Shown piece after piece: positions 1 through 9,167 of a stretch of 64,000 nt of DNA (positions are counted from its first letter, which is position 1; each line of letters opens with the position of its first letter). The DNA is taken from positions 1-64,000 of the forward strand of contig JAEZTQ010000098.1 of the NCBI GenBank assembly GCA_023443625.1, read 5' to 3'. The position numbers and the translations under genes were made by a program. The notes beneath the pieces were generated by a model, which saw nothing but the letters and a program-made list of their open reading frames with translations, made no database searches and was not told where the DNA came from. This DNA is from Bacillota bacterium (GTDB lineage: Bacteria; Bacillota_A; Clostridia; Lachnospirales; Lachnospiraceae).

Positions 1-58
1 CTGTGGTTGGAGCCTTTCTGAAACCATCAAGTGGTAGGAGCAATGAACCAATCCACAG
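1..58. other. Inverted repeat at the window edge, possible end of a structured RNA
   Basis: The first ten bases can pair with CCAATCCACAG at 48-58, enclosing a small ACCA/TGGT hairpin and a GCCT/AGGAGC pairing. This is the shape of an RNA stem. The element may extend left of the window, and I could not match it to a known RNA family. Confidence 0.3.
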
Positions 59-60
59 TG

Positions 61-98
61 TCTCCAAAAGTATAGCATACAGTCCTTGGAGAGGGACT
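61..98 (+). promoter_or_regulatory. Two mutually exclusive hairpins upstream of deoC
   Basis: TCTCCAA (61-67) pairs with TTGGAGA (86-92). AGTCC (81-85) can instead pair with GGACT (94-98), using overlapping bases. A TATAAT sits at 115-120. The alternative pairings could be a small leader switch, but no known riboswitch core was recognised. Confidence 0.25.
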
Positions 99-135
99 AT
101 AAATACTACTACTATATAATACGAGGATCATAGGT

Positions 136-801
136 ATGGACAAGAAAGTGATTTTTGAGAAAGTTGATCATACATTACTAACCCAGACAGCAACCTGGGA
201 AGAAATAAAGGAAATATGTGATGATGCCATCGCATATAAAGTAGCATCAGTCTGTATACCTCCTTCTTATGTGGGACAAGTAAAAGAGTATATAAAGAGT
301 CAAATTTCCATATGTACAGTGATAGGTTTTCCTAACGGATATAATACCACTGCTGTTAAAGTATATGAAACAAAGGATGCCATTGCCAATGGAGCCGATG
401 AGATTGATATGGTGATTAATCTAGGCTACTTAAAGGATAAAAAATATGATTTAATTTTTGATGAGATCAAGGAGATTAAAGCGGCTTGCGGGGATAAAAT
501 TCTTAAAGTAATTATTGAGACATGCCTGCTGACAGAAGAAGAGAAAATAAAAATGTGTGAAATTGTAACCAAGGCTGGTGGGGACTTTATAAAAACCTCT
601 ACAGGCTTTTCTAAAGCAGGAGCTACCTTTGGGGATGTAGAATTGTTTGCAAAACATATAGGTAAAGAAGTTCGCATAAAAGCTGCTGGTGGAATAAGCT
701 CCTTTGATGATGCCAAGAGATTTATTGAGTTGGGTGCAACTAGACTGGGAACAAGTCGAATTGTAAAGCTGGCTAAGAATCAGGAAGGTTCAGGCTACTA
801 A
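136..801 (+). CDS. deoC: Deoxyribose-phosphate aldolase
   Basis: Class I aldolase that cleaves 2-deoxyribose-5-phosphate to glyceraldehyde-3-phosphate and acetaldehyde in the cytoplasmic deoxynucleoside catabolic pathway. The 221-residue length is normal for the family. The Schiff-base lysine is K153 in FIKTSTGF, K182 lies in IKAAGG, and the acid/base aspartate is D91 in EIDMVI. GAGG at 124-127 fits the ATG start. It lies 22 bp upstream of cdd, so the two probably form a nucleoside-salvage operon. Family assignment is firm; operon membership is inferred from spacing. Confidence 0.96.
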   Translation: MDKKVIFEKVDHTLLTQTATWEEIKEICDDAIAYKVASVCIPPSYVGQVKEYIKSQISICTVIGFPNGYNTTAVKVYETKDAIANGADEIDMVINLGYLKDKKYDLIFDEIKEIKAACGDKILKVIIETCLLTEEEKIKMCEIVTKAGGDFIKTSTGFSKAGATFGDVELFAKHIGKEVRIKAAGGISSFDDAKRFIELGATRLGTSRIVKLAKNQEGSGY

Positions 802-823
802 AGAAAGCGGGGATGGTTTACGG

Positions 824-1261
824 ATGAAGGAGCATGATGATTTGATTAATCACGCTATAGCCAAGAACTTAATAAGAGATGCCATAGAGGGAATGAAGCA
901 TGCCTATACCCCCTATTCCCATTTTAAAGTAGGTGCAGCACTCCTGACTAAGAATAATAAGGTATATAAAGGCTGTAATGTAGAAAATGCTGCTTACGGG
1001 CCTACGAATTGTGCGGAAAGAACCGCTGTTTTTAAAGCAATCAGTGAAGGGGAAAGAGAGTTTGCGGCTATAGCAATTGTGGGTGGTAAAAATGGACTTG
1101 TTAGAGAGTTGTGCCCTCCTTGTGGCGTCTGTAGGCAGGTTTTGCGTGAATTTGTAGATCCAAAGAATTTTATTGTTGTATTAGCAAGCTCTGAAGAAGA
1201 TTATTCTGTCTTTTTACTTGAAGACCTTCTTCCCTTAAGCTTTGGGCCGGAGAATTTATAA
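824..1261 (+). CDS. cdd: Cytidine deaminase
   Basis: Zinc-dependent hydrolytic deaminase converting cytidine and deoxycytidine to uridine and deoxyuridine. The 145-residue protein has the tetrameric-type signature: C63-A-E65 (zinc ligand and catalytic glutamate), then PC100GVC103 with two more zinc cysteines. The N-terminal YSHFKVGAAL is typical of the family. An AAGCGGGG ribosome site precedes the ATG. Following deoC, it feeds salvage of deoxycytidine. A deoxycytidylate deaminase gene at the far right end of the window is a separate family member. Confidence 0.96.
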   Translation: MKEHDDLINHAIAKNLIRDAIEGMKHAYTPYSHFKVGAALLTKNNKVYKGCNVENAAYGPTNCAERTAVFKAISEGEREFAAIAIVGGKNGLVRELCPPCGVCRQVLREFVDPKNFIVVLASSEEDYSVFLLEDLLPLSFGPENL

Positions 1262-1313
1262 TCTGTGTTTAAATAATAATGGAACTATACTAATACTTAA
1301 TATGAATAAATAT

Positions 1314-1411
1314 GTTACAGTTTAGCCATATAGCAGAATATGAAAAATTGCTTGTATGCAAGTAAACTTGTGCAATCAGTATTCAATTCTGTTTCATGGC
1401 TAAACTGTAAC
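1314..1411. repeat. 98-bp intergenic inverted repeat with 16-bp perfect arms
   Basis: GTTACAGTTTAGCCAT at 1314-1329 is exactly reverse-complementary to 1396-1411. Pairing continues inwards: AGCAGAAT/ATTCTGTT, TGAA/TTCA, ATTGC/GCAAT and a small CTTG/CAAG hairpin. The whole segment can form one long stem. It lies between cdd and glyA. It could be a MITE-like element, a terminator-like structure or a leader RNA. No T-run follows it, so a simple intrinsic terminator is less likely. Confidence 0.6.
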
Positions 1412-1521
1412 TGTAATTAAATACTACTCCTCATGAATAGTTATACTTTTCATATGGTTTTTTCTATGATATACTATGGGATAATAATTAAAGTACTGAT
1501 AAACGAAAGGAATTGAAGAAA

Positions 1522-2760
1522 ATGTACTCTTTTGAAGATGTAAAAGCATTTGATCCTGAATTAGCAGAGGCAGTATCACTGGAAATTGGAAGACAGAACA
1601 GCCATATCGAGCTGATTGCTTCTGAGAACTTTGTAAGTAAGGCTGTAATGGCAGCAATGGGAAGCCAATTAACCAACAAATATGCAGAAGGTTACCCTGG
1701 TAAGAGATATTACGGTGGCTGCGAATATGTTGATTTGGCTGAGAATTTAGCGATAGAAAGAGCTAAGAAATTATTTGGTTGTACTTATGCCAATGTTCAA
1801 CCTCATTCTGGGGCTCAAGCAAATATGGCTGTATACTTTGCATTAGTGAAACCTGGTGATACAGTGCTTGGTATGAATCTTGCTCATGGCGGACATTTAA
1901 CCCATGGTAGCCCGGTTAATATGAGCGGAAGCTATTACAATATAGTTCCTTACGGAGTAAATGATCAGGGCTTTATTGATTATGATAATTTAAGAAAAAT
2001 TGCTCAGGAATGCAAGCCAAAGCTTATCATAGCAGGTGCAAGTGCATATGCGAGAAAAATAGATTTTAAGACCTTTAGGGAGATAGCTGATGAGGTAGGA
2101 GCATTTCTGATGGTTGATATGGCACACATTGCTGGTCTCGTTGCCGGAGGCTATCATGAGAGTCCTATTCCTTATGCCCATGTTACTACAACCACCACCC
2201 ATAAGACTCTTAGAGGTCCAAGAGGTGGAATGATTTTATCCAGCGCTGAGTTTGCAGAAGAGTATAAGTTAAATAAAGCAATATTCCCTGGAATTCAAGG
2301 TGGACCTTTAATGCATGTTATTGCAGCAAAAGCTATTTGCTTTAAGGAAGCCTTAGATCCAAGCTTTAAGGAATATGCAGGTAAAGTTGTAGCGAATGCA
2401 CAAGCTCTTGCCAAAGGTCTACTAAGTAGAGGCTTTGACCTTGTATCAGGAGGTACGGATAATCACTTAATGTTAGTTGACCTTCAGAATATGGGTGTAA
2501 CCGGTAAGGATACAGAGAAGCTTTTGGATGCAGCTAATATCACCTGTAATAAGAATTCAGTTCCCAATGACCCTGCGTCTCCTTTTGTTACCAGTGGAAT
2601 TCGTCTTGGTACTGCAGCAGTTACAACCAGAGGTATGAATGAAGGGGATATGGATATCATTGCAGAGGCTATCTATCTTCTGATTAAAGATGTAGATGCC
2701 AATAAAGCAAAAGCTATGGAGATGGTTAAGTCCTTGACGGACAAGTATCCCTTATACTAA
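1522..2760 (+). CDS. glyA: Serine hydroxymethyltransferase
   Basis: PLP enzyme interconverting serine and glycine with transfer of a one-carbon unit to tetrahydrofolate. From the ATG at 1522 the protein has 412 residues, the usual length. The PLP-binding lysine is K228 in [14 protein letters not shown]. Other conserved blocks are [17 protein letters not shown] and [12 protein letters not shown]. An in-frame TTG at 1513 sits only three bases after the AAAGGA ribosome site, so the ATG at 1522 (about ten bases away) is preferred. Monocistronic, closed by the terminator at 2829-2880. Confidence 0.95.
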   Translation: MYSFEDVKAFDPELAEAVSLEIGRQNSHIELIASENFVSKAVMAAMGSQLTNKYAEGYPGKRYYGGCEYVDLAENLAIERAKKLFGCTYANVQPHSGAQANMAVYFALVKPGDTVLGMNLAHGGHLTHGSPVNMSGSYYNIVPYGVNDQGFIDYDNLRKIAQECKPKLIIAGASAYARKIDFKTFREIADEVGAFLMVDMAHIAGLVAGGYHESPIPYAHVTTTTTHKTLRGPRGGMILSSAEFAEEYKLNKAIFPGIQGGPLMHVIAAKAICFKEALDPSFKEYAGKVVANAQALAKGLLSRGFDLVSGGTDNHLMLVDLQNMGVTGKDTEKLLDAANITCNKNSVPNDPASPFVTSGIRLGTAAVTTRGMNEGDMDIIAEAIYLLIKDVDANKAKAMEMVKSLTDKYPLY

Positions 2761-2828
2761 TTAGAGGCTACTCTTTATTAAGCATTAAAAGTGTAAGAAA
2801 TTATTACGATTAACATTATGTATATCTA

Positions 2829-2880
2829 GGAGCTGTGGCACTAGCGGATGAATAAACCGCTGGTGGGCAGTTCTTTTTTT
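2829..2880 (+). terminator. Intrinsic terminator of glyA
   Basis: GAGCTG and ACTAGCGG pair with CCGCTGGT and CAGTTC around an internal mismatch, with loop ATGAATAAA. Seven T residues follow. Confidence 0.85.
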
Positions 2881-3012
2881 CTCTATTTTTAGCAATGGTT
2901 AGGTCGAATTTGCATGTTTAAAAGAAAAATAGTGAAATTATAGAGAATTTTATGTTACATTGATTATGGAATATTCTTCATTTGGAAAGTTATTAGGAAA
3001 GGGGTTTCTCAT

Positions 3013-3687
3013 ATGGGATATAAAATATTAATTGTTGATGATGAAGAGGATATCTTAGAATTATTAAAAGATTATTTTGAAATACAGGGGTTTTTTGTCA
3101 TGCTAGGTAGAAATGGCTTGGAGGCTGTGGAGAAGGCTTCCCTGGCACCGGATATTATTCTCCTTGATATTAATATGCCCAGGATGGATGGTCTTGAGGT
3201 CTGTAAACGAATACGCAACCATATAAGCTGTCCCATAGTTTTTCTTACAGCGAAAATAACAGAGCAGGATAAAATCAATGGTCTTTTGATTGGTGGGGAT
3301 GATTATATTATGAAGCCCTTTAGTATAGATGAACTTGGTGCCAGAGTTATGGCACATTTAAGAAGAGAAGAAAGAAATACAAAAAAGGAAACAGTTAAAT
3401 TCATGGGGGATTTAACAATTGATTTTAGTGAACGAACAATACATTATAAGGAAGAGGAAATAACACTTACGAAGACGGAATTTGAAATCTTAGAATATCT
3501 ATGTATGAATAAAGGACAGGTCTTTAGCAAAGAACGGATTTATGAGAAGTTATGGGGCTATGACAGTGAGGGAGACAGTAATATCGTTACAGAGCATATT
3601 AGAAGAATACGACTAAAATTATCAATACATATAGAAAAGCCAATGATAGAGACGGTATGGGGAGTAGGTTATAAATGGATTGGATAG
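3013..3687 (+). CDS. OmpR-family response regulator of an ABC-linked two-component system
   Basis: Cytoplasmic DNA-binding regulator, 224 residues. The receiver domain (about 3-115) has acidic residues DDEED at 9-13, phospho-acceptor D52 in LLDINMP, and K101 in YIMKPF. A winged-helix effector domain follows (about 128-223, ending TVWGVGYKW). Its last 13 bases overlap the histidine kinase, implying translational coupling. The arrangement regulator, kinase, ABC ATPase and two permeases resembles lantibiotic-immunity or antibiotic-sensing modules (VanR/NisR-like). The inducing signal cannot be read from the sequence. Confidence 0.9.
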   Translation: MGYKILIVDDEEDILELLKDYFEIQGFFVMLGRNGLEAVEKASLAPDIILLDINMPRMDGLEVCKRIRNHISCPIVFLTAKITEQDKINGLLIGGDDYIMKPFSIDELGARVMAHLRREERNTKKETVKFMGDLTIDFSERTIHYKEEEITLTKTEFEILEYLCMNKGQVFSKERIYEKLWGYDSEGDSNIVTEHIRRIRLKLSIHIEKPMIETVWGVGYKWIG

Positions 3688-4907
3688 ATGAAAAGCTTGA
3701 TAAATTAAGTAAATGGATCGGCAATCTCTCCCTGAGAAAAGCTCTGGCAGTCTATATCATTTTGTGCATTCTTATTGTGGCTCTTCTTTATACAATCACT
3801 ATGGCGGTTTGTCATAGATGGGACCAATATATCTGGTCCTGGCATGGGGATACTGCAGAGGCAAGTCAATTAGGTGAGAATGTAGACATAGTTTTGTATC
3901 ATGATTATTCAATGCTGACTAAAGAAGAAGCAGTAATAGCAAGGATAATAGCATTTATCAGCACTTGGAGTATTTTTATATATTCCTTAGGAGGAATCAT
4001 TGGTTTTTCTTTGATTTTTTATAATATCAAATTAAAAAGGCCTCTTCGTATTCTTAAAGAAGCAACGGATAAGGTCGGTTATAGTAACTTGGATTTTGAA
4101 ATTCATTATCCCAATAAGGACGAGATGGGAGATTTGTGCCAATCCTTTGATTTAATGAGGAGGCAATTAATTATGAATAATAAGAAAATGTGGGATATGA
4201 TGGAGGAGCAGAAAAGATTAAACGCTGCTTTTGCTCATGATTTAAGAACACCACTTACAGTACTACGTGGCTATACAGATTTCTTAAGTGAATATATCCC
4301 TCAGGGAAAGGTTAGTCAAGATAAATTGTTATCTACCCTATCTATGATGTCAAATCATATCAACAGATTAGAAAAATACAGCAATACCATGAAGGAAATC
4401 CATAGCTTTGAAGATATCAAGGTGATCAAAAAGCATATAGAAGGAAAATCTATTGTAGAGCTTATCCGTGAATATATGGAAGTTTTAAATGGCAGGAATG
4501 GGATAGGGGTTCATTTGTCGGAGATTGATCTTGATAATAACAAACCTATATTTGTAGATCAAGCTATTTATATGGAGGTCTTTGAAAATCTAGTCTCCAA
4601 TGCATTACGATATGCTAAGACTGAAATTAATATAAGTCTAAGTATGGATGAGGAAGAGAGACTTCTTCTTTTAGTTGCTGACGATGGAATTGGATTTGGC
4701 CCTAAGGATTTAGTAATGGCAACAAAGCCTTACTACACCAATGGAAACGAAGAGAAAGAGAAGCATTTTGGAATTGGCTTATATATCTGTAAAATTCTTT
4801 GTGAGAAGCATGAGGGCTGGATTTCCCTATCCAATCGAATGAAGGAGGGAGCAATTATTACGGCTGCCTTTTATGTAGGTGAAAAGGAAGAAGAGAATAG
4901 GATTTAA
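3675..4907 (+). CDS. Sensor histidine kinase paired with the 3013 regulator
   Basis: Membrane kinase of 410 residues. TM helices lie near 23-45 and 92-116, flanking a short external segment of about 45 residues. A HAMP-like linker and the phospho-acceptor H188 in FAHDLRTPLT follow. The ATPase domain has N-box NLVSNALRYA, DDGIGFG and GIGLYICK. The small external domain suggests sensing at or within the membrane, as with lantibiotic or cell-wall-antibiotic sensors (inference). It overlaps the regulator gene and is followed by the leader and ABC genes. Confidence 0.9.
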   Translation: MDWIDEKLDKLSKWIGNLSLRKALAVYIILCILIVALLYTITMAVCHRWDQYIWSWHGDTAEASQLGENVDIVLYHDYSMLTKEEAVIARIIAFISTWSIFIYSLGGIIGFSLIFYNIKLKRPLRILKEATDKVGYSNLDFEIHYPNKDEMGDLCQSFDLMRRQLIMNNKKMWDMMEEQKRLNAAFAHDLRTPLTVLRGYTDFLSEYIPQGKVSQDKLLSTLSMMSNHINRLEKYSNTMKEIHSFEDIKVIKKHIEGKSIVELIREYMEVLNGRNGIGVHLSEIDLDNNKPIFVDQAIYMEVFENLVSNALRYAKTEINISLSMDEEERLLLLVADDGIGFGPKDLVMATKPYYTNGNEEKEKHFGIGLYICKILCEKHEGWISLSNRMKEGAIITAAFYVGEKEEENRI

Positions 4908-4986
4908 AATAAATGTGTATTTTTATATTTAAAAAAAGGAAGATGTAGATAAAAAGTAGATATTTTAATTTTATTCTGTTAGTAGA

Positions 4987-5145
4987 TGATGGAAATCATT
5001 ACAAACCAGAAGGGAGAAAACTTCTTTCAAAATCAAAAGGAGAGACTCTTCAAAACAAAGCAGAAAGAACTTCTTATCACAAACCAGAGAGGTTATAAAA
5101 TGCGTAAGGGAGAAAACTCCTTACTAAAAACAGAAAGGAATTCGT
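4987..5145 (+). promoter_or_regulatory. Leader with repeated small hairpins carrying SD-like cores
   Basis: Between kinase and ABC ATPase lie about six purine-rich units roughly every 22-27 bases (cores near 4991, 5012, 5039, 5062, 5087, 5109). Several are flanked by short complementary arms: ATGAT/ATCAT, AGAAG/CTTCT, and GTAAGGGAG/CTCCTTAC. The final unit, CAGAAAGGAATTCGTATG, has the SD of the ATPase gene. A 68-codon frame through this stretch looks spurious because of its low-complexity composition. Compare the cleaner array before ilvC. Confidence 0.5.
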
Positions 5146-6033
5146 ATGTCTACAGAAATAATCATTCAAAATCTAAATCAATACTATGGTAAAAAGCAGG
5201 CACTTAAGAATGTTAATCTAACCCTTGGGCCCGGTATGTTTGGTTTACTAGGAAGAAATGGAGCAGGTAAAACAACACTGATGAAGGTATTAGTAACCCT
5301 ACTACCAAAAACAAGAGGGTCAGTAACTGTATGCGGGATACCTATTACAAAGGAAGGGCAAATTCGCAAAATTACAGGGTATCTCCCTCAGGATTTTTCT
5401 ATGTATGCCAATATGAAAGTTTATGAGGCAATGGACTATCTAGGAGTTCTATCAGGACTTAGTAAATCAGAACGAAAAGAAAGAATACCTAAATTACTAA
5501 AAAAGGTGAACCTTCAAGAGAAAAGTCGGGCTAAAGTAAAGGAGCTATCCGGTGGTATGAAAAGAAGACTTGGTATTGCTCAGGCAATTCTACATGATCC
5601 CAAGGTTCTCATTGTAGACGAGCCAACAGCAGGCCTTGATCCAGAGGAGAGGGTACGTTTTCGTAATCTTTTAAGTGAGATTGCCCAAGATAGAATTGTA
5701 ATACTATCTACTCATATCGTAGGGGATATTGAAGCTACTTGTGAGAATATTGCAGTACTAGAAAGCGGTGAAATCATATATAAAGGTACGGTTGCCTCCT
5801 TAATAGAAGAGGCAGAGGGTAAGATTTTTACTGCCGAAATTAGTAAAGCAGAGCTACCGCAGATGAAGAAAGAATACACCATTACCAGCATGGTTACCAT
5901 GGGAAATAAAGTGAATGTACGATTTATCGCTGATATGAAGCCTTTTTCTTTGGCAGTTCCTACACAAGCAAATGTGGAAGATGCTTATATGTATCTTATG
6001 AGAGAAAAGGAAGGGGTGGAGCAATGTTTTTAA
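5146..6033 (+). CDS. ABC transporter ATP-binding protein (ABC-2/BcrA-like)
   Basis: Cytoplasmic ATPase subunit, 295 residues. Walker A GRNGAGKTT is near 36-44, the Q-loop is in YLPQDFS, signature LSGGMKRR at 134-141, Walker B VLIVDEP near 154-160 and the H-loop in LSTHI. The C-terminal 80 residues are the variable region common in drug or lantibiotic exporters. AAAGGA precedes the ATG. The gene overlaps the following permease by ten bases. Together with the two membrane proteins and the upstream sensor system it probably forms a peptide- or antibiotic-responsive efflux module. Confidence 0.92.
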   Translation: MSTEIIIQNLNQYYGKKQALKNVNLTLGPGMFGLLGRNGAGKTTLMKVLVTLLPKTRGSVTVCGIPITKEGQIRKITGYLPQDFSMYANMKVYEAMDYLGVLSGLSKSERKERIPKLLKKVNLQEKSRAKVKELSGGMKRRLGIAQAILHDPKVLIVDEPTAGLDPEERVRFRNLLSEIAQDRIVILSTHIVGDIEATCENIAVLESGEIIYKGTVASLIEEAEGKIFTAEISKAELPQMKKEYTITSMVTMGNKVNVRFIADMKPFSLAVPTQANVEDAYMYLMREKEGVEQCF

Positions 6034-7355
6034 CCCTATTTCTAAAAGAATGTAAACAGATGCTAAAATGTCTTACCTATTATCTTATTGTGATCTGTAT
6101 GGTGTTTTTCTACACAACACAATTGGGGGAAACAGGTATAATTAGTGAACCCAAACCTGGAATGGGAGACTATGGTTGGACCAAAAGTAGTGATGAAAGA
6201 GTAATTATGGATGAAACAATTAAGGTATTTGCAAGAGAATATGCCTTTAATAAGTATTCCACTTACCCCATTGGTTTTTATAAGGAGGTTACCTTAAATA
6301 AGGCCAAACAATCCCAAATGGGAGATATTTTAGCAGAGGTCACTGGATGGGAAAAAGCGGAATTAAATTCATATTTATATAAGTATTATAAGGAAGTCAT
6401 GATTGATGGAGACCTAATGGATAAGAATTCCCTAACCATAACCTCCGAGGATTTGGATGCACCAAATTCTGCTTCATTTCAAACTATTCAAGAAAGTGAC
6501 AATTATTACGCAGAAGAATTTTTGTTGTCTGCTGTTGCAGAGATGACCTATGAGGATTTTGCAAAGACTATGAAGAGGGCTGATAAGATTCTAGGGGGTG
6601 GCTCTAGCTATGCCCAGGATAGTCTATCAAGCAATGCTTATGTACCAAAAACCTATGAGCAGGCTGTAGAGGAGTATAATGATATCCTTAAACAGGATCA
6701 TCTGTCCGGGGCCTATGCAAGATTATTCTCTGACTATATGGGGATTACCCTGGCAATCTTGCCCATATTTATAGCAGTGACCAGAGGACTTAGAGATCGA
6801 CGTGCAAGAGCAAATGAGATAATCTATTCAAGAAGTATATCCTCAGTAAAAATAATAGTGTCCAGATATCTAGCAATGCTCATCATGCTTTTACTGCCTG
6901 TCTTTCTTCTGGCATCATCTTTGGCAATGGAAAGTATTCTCGCCGGTTCTAGAATTGGAATTGCAGTGGATTACTTTGCTTTTCCCAAATACATTGGGGG
7001 ATGGCTTTTACCTACAATTATGATTACTGTGGCAGTGGGTATGTTTCTCACAGAACTCACAGATACAGCAATTGCAATTTTGATACAAGGTTTATGGTGG
7101 TTTATCAGTCTCTTAAGTAATAGTAGCTTAACCGGGGGTCATGGATGGAATTTAATCCCAAGGCATAATGCATTAGGACAATACCAAATATTTAAAGAGA
7201 AATTCCATATTCTGGTGGCAAATAGATTGGCCTATGGAATGGGAGCTGTCCTATTAATTTTAATTACAGTATTTGTTTATGAAATGAAGAGAAAGGGAAG
7301 GTTGAATCTGCGTGGAAAGATATTTACAAATAGGAAGAATAAATCTCAAACATAA
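6024..7355 (+). CDS. ABC-2 type permease with large external loop
   Basis: Integral membrane protein of 443 residues. One N-terminal TM helix (about 13-31) is followed by roughly 200 polar residues predicted outside the cell. About six TM helices follow from 237 to the end (for example LAILPIFIAVT and YLAMLIMLLLPVFLLASSL). This is the topology of ABC-2 permeases that handle peptides or antibiotics. It overlaps the upstream ATPase and the downstream permease, indicating a coupled operon. The substrate is unknown. Confidence 0.8.
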   Translation: MFLTLFLKECKQMLKCLTYYLIVICMVFFYTTQLGETGIISEPKPGMGDYGWTKSSDERVIMDETIKVFAREYAFNKYSTYPIGFYKEVTLNKAKQSQMGDILAEVTGWEKAELNSYLYKYYKEVMIDGDLMDKNSLTITSEDLDAPNSASFQTIQESDNYYAEEFLLSAVAEMTYEDFAKTMKRADKILGGGSSYAQDSLSSNAYVPKTYEQAVEEYNDILKQDHLSGAYARLFSDYMGITLAILPIFIAVTRGLRDRRARANEIIYSRSISSVKIIVSRYLAMLIMLLLPVFLLASSLAMESILAGSRIGIAVDYFAFPKYIGGWLLPTIMITVAVGMFLTELTDTAIAILIQGLWWFISLLSNSSLTGGHGWNLIPRHNALGQYQIFKEKFHILVANRLAYGMGAVLLILITVFVYEMKRKGRLNLRGKIFTNRKNKSQT

Positions 7356-7968
7356 TCTGTTACCCCATCTGATTATAGCCTTTGTTTTTCTCTTTATAAC
7401 CCCTTGGCTCATGGGAATAGAGAATTTGGACGGTGTAAATACAGCGAAAATTCTTGAAATGTATGTGGCCTTAGTTGGGATAATTCTTCTGACCCCCATA
7501 TGTCTGCCAGAACAAAATAAGGATATTAGGGATTTGGTAGAAGCTAAATTTACTTCAGTCATGGCCGTAACTTTAATCAGGATATTAGAAGCAGTCTTCT
7601 TTCTGATAGTATTCGTAGGTACTTATATATTGATTTTAAAATATAATAATTGTATATTTCCTTATTTGAAATTCTATCTGGGAACTTTAGCCCAGGCAAT
7701 CTTTTTGGGAGGATTGGGGTTCTTTGCTTACCAAGTTTTTGACCAGATAGCGATCGCCTATATGTTCCCAATGGTATACTATATCATTAATTTTGGAACG
7801 GGAAAGAAACTGGTAAAGGAATTCTATCTATTCTCTATGACGACCTTCAGCTATAAGGAAAAAAAGAATCTGGCTATCCTAGGAATAATATTAATTATAC
7901 TGGGGGTAATATATCCCTTTGTAGTTAAGAAACTTATTCCGAAGCTCATACCTCATAGGTTGAGCTAA
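7312..7968 (+). CDS. Second membrane subunit of the ABC-2 transporter
   Basis: 218-residue polytopic protein with about six predicted TM helices and a Lys-rich tail. The GTG start at 7312 lies inside the previous permease gene (44-base overlap). It is supported by GGGAAGG about ten bases upstream. No named family beyond ABC-2-associated membrane protein was recognised. Co-translation with 6024-7355 suggests a heteromeric membrane domain. Confidence 0.75.
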   Translation: MERYLQIGRINLKHNLLPHLIIAFVFLFITPWLMGIENLDGVNTAKILEMYVALVGIILLTPICLPEQNKDIRDLVEAKFTSVMAVTLIRILEAVFFLIVFVGTYILILKYNNCIFPYLKFYLGTLAQAIFLGGLGFFAYQVFDQIAIAYMFPMVYYIINFGTGKKLVKEFYLFSMTTFSYKEKKNLAILGIILIILGVIYPFVVKKLIPKLIPHRLS

Positions 7969-8031
7969 AGTACTTAATACTGATGAAACATAAGATAGCA
8001 GTAAACAGATATAATCAAGGGTAAAATCATA

Positions 8032-8067
8032 TGAGGCAATCTCTTCAAATAATAAGGGATTGCCTCA
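8032..8067. terminator. Probable bidirectional terminator between convergent genes
   Basis: TGAGGCAATCTCTT (8032-8045) pairs with AAGGGATTGCCTCA, with one G-U pair and loop CAAATAAT. It lies between the plus-strand ABC operon and the minus-strand 8102 gene. Neither side has a long T-run, so strength is uncertain. Confidence 0.6.
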
Positions 8068-8101
8068 GTAAATTCTTACATTTAGTATAGGATGAGATGA
8101 T

Positions 8102-8287
8102 TTATTTTACCTGATCAAAAAACCCTGTTTCCAACATTTTGCGGAAGCTTTTGGTACCGAAGATAATACCTACAATGAGAATACCAGCGATACAGGCATA
8201 TTTAACGATTTTTGGGACATCTACATTCACAGTTACATTAGCATTAGAAACCGTATCTTCTTGAGAACAGCAATTATTTTTTGACAT
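8102..8287 (-). CDS. Small single-pass membrane protein
   Basis: 61 residues, beginning MSKNNCCSQ with a double cysteine. A polar segment is followed by one TM helix at about 29-45 and a short basic tail. AAGGAGG lies just upstream of the ATG on the minus strand. It is 75 bp downstream of the LUD-domain gene on the same strand, so co-transcription is possible. No family was recognised. The length and clean ribosome site support a real gene. Confidence 0.65.
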   Translation of the reverse strand: MSKNNCCSQEDTVSNANVTVNVDVPKIVKYACIAGILIVGIIFGTKSFRKMLETGFFDQVK

Positions 8288-8362
8288 ATAGTGTTCCTCC
8301 TTTTCTACTTATAGTATTTTACTATATATTATATTGAATTTTCTATGATTATTCCATAAATT

Positions 8363-8998
8363 CTAATAACCTAATTCCTCACCCACCAAAATAACTTTGA
8401 TACGTCCTGGAGTTTTCGATTTTCTGGTGATAACAATCTCACAACAGATACAATCATCTACCAAGCAGTTAGCGCATTTGCCAAGCTGAGCGCAGGGGGT
8501 ATTTGCACCTAAACGAATGGTATTAGGGGGTGAAGCCATGTTACGAACACGTTCAATTCCTGTTGTTACATCCGTAACTATTTTGTTCATACCTGCAATG
8601 ACAATAACATTCTTAGGACCTGTAATAAGACAGGCAACACGATTTCCATTTCCATCAATATTCACTAACTGTCCATCTAAGGTTATTGCATTAGAACTCA
8701 TAAAATAATAGTCAGAGGTTACAATTTTACTATACATTGCTGACTTTTCTTCTGGGGTTTTTGCATGGCTACGGTCATAAATAATGTAATCAGAGGCCAT
8801 AAGTTCATCCAGCAATCCGATTTCATTAAGAGTCTCTGAGCCTCCCCAGGAGATAGAGCAGCCGGGAGTTAAGAAACGTCTTGCTGTAAGTAGTGCATCC
8901 TCGGCTGTATCACAATAATAGCCTTCAATGCCACGTTTATTAAATTTTTCGATTAGGCTGTCGGCCAAATTCTCATAATAAATCTTCTTCGGTGACAT
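8363..8998 (-). CDS. LUD-domain protein (lactate-utilisation-like, DUF162 family)
   Basis: 211 residues. The fold assignment rests on TPGCSISWGGSETLNEIGLL near the N-terminus, NGNRVACLITGPKNVIVIAGMNKIV in the middle, and a cysteine cluster CAQLGKCANCLVDDCICC at 169-186. These are hallmarks of stand-alone LUD proteins related to LutB/LutC. No lutA/lutB partners are nearby, so a role in lactate oxidation is not supported by context. The cysteine cluster could bind an Fe-S centre or another metal (inference). AGGAGG precedes the ATG. Confidence 0.85.
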   Translation of the reverse strand: MSPKKIYYENLADSLIEKFNKRGIEGYYCDTAEDALLTARRFLTPGCSISWGGSETLNEIGLLDELMASDYIIYDRSHAKTPEEKSAMYSKIVTSDYYFMSSNAITLDGQLVNIDGNGNRVACLITGPKNVIVIAGMNKIVTDVTTGIERVRNMASPPNTIRLGANTPCAQLGKCANCLVDDCICCEIVITRKSKTPGRIKVILVGEELGY

Positions 8999-9107
8999 AA
9001 TTTATCCTCCTGTGTAACATGGTTATAATAACTCTTTCTTATTCTAAACTATTAGAAATGATAATTCAAGTTATATTCCAAAAAATGCAAGAGCCAAAGC
9101 CCAGTCT

Positions 9108-9135
9108 TTGCTTTTTGCTAAATATATGGTAGAAT
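9108..9135 (+). promoter_or_regulatory. Promoter of topB
   Basis: TTGCTT (9108-9113), 16-bp spacer, TAGAAT (9130-9135), about 30 bases before the topB ATG. Confidence 0.55.
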
Positions 9136-9167
9136 ACTATTCATGAATAAAGGAAAGTTGGAGCGAA

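Noticed and set aside
426..716. Minus-strand frames over deoC and similar frames over other genes
   Set aside because: They lie antisense to well-supported genes and lack ribosome sites.
4986..5192. 68-codon frame before the ABC ATPase
   Set aside because: It has Lys/Asn/Gln-rich composition produced by repeated purine-rich leader units and it runs into the ATPase gene in another frame.
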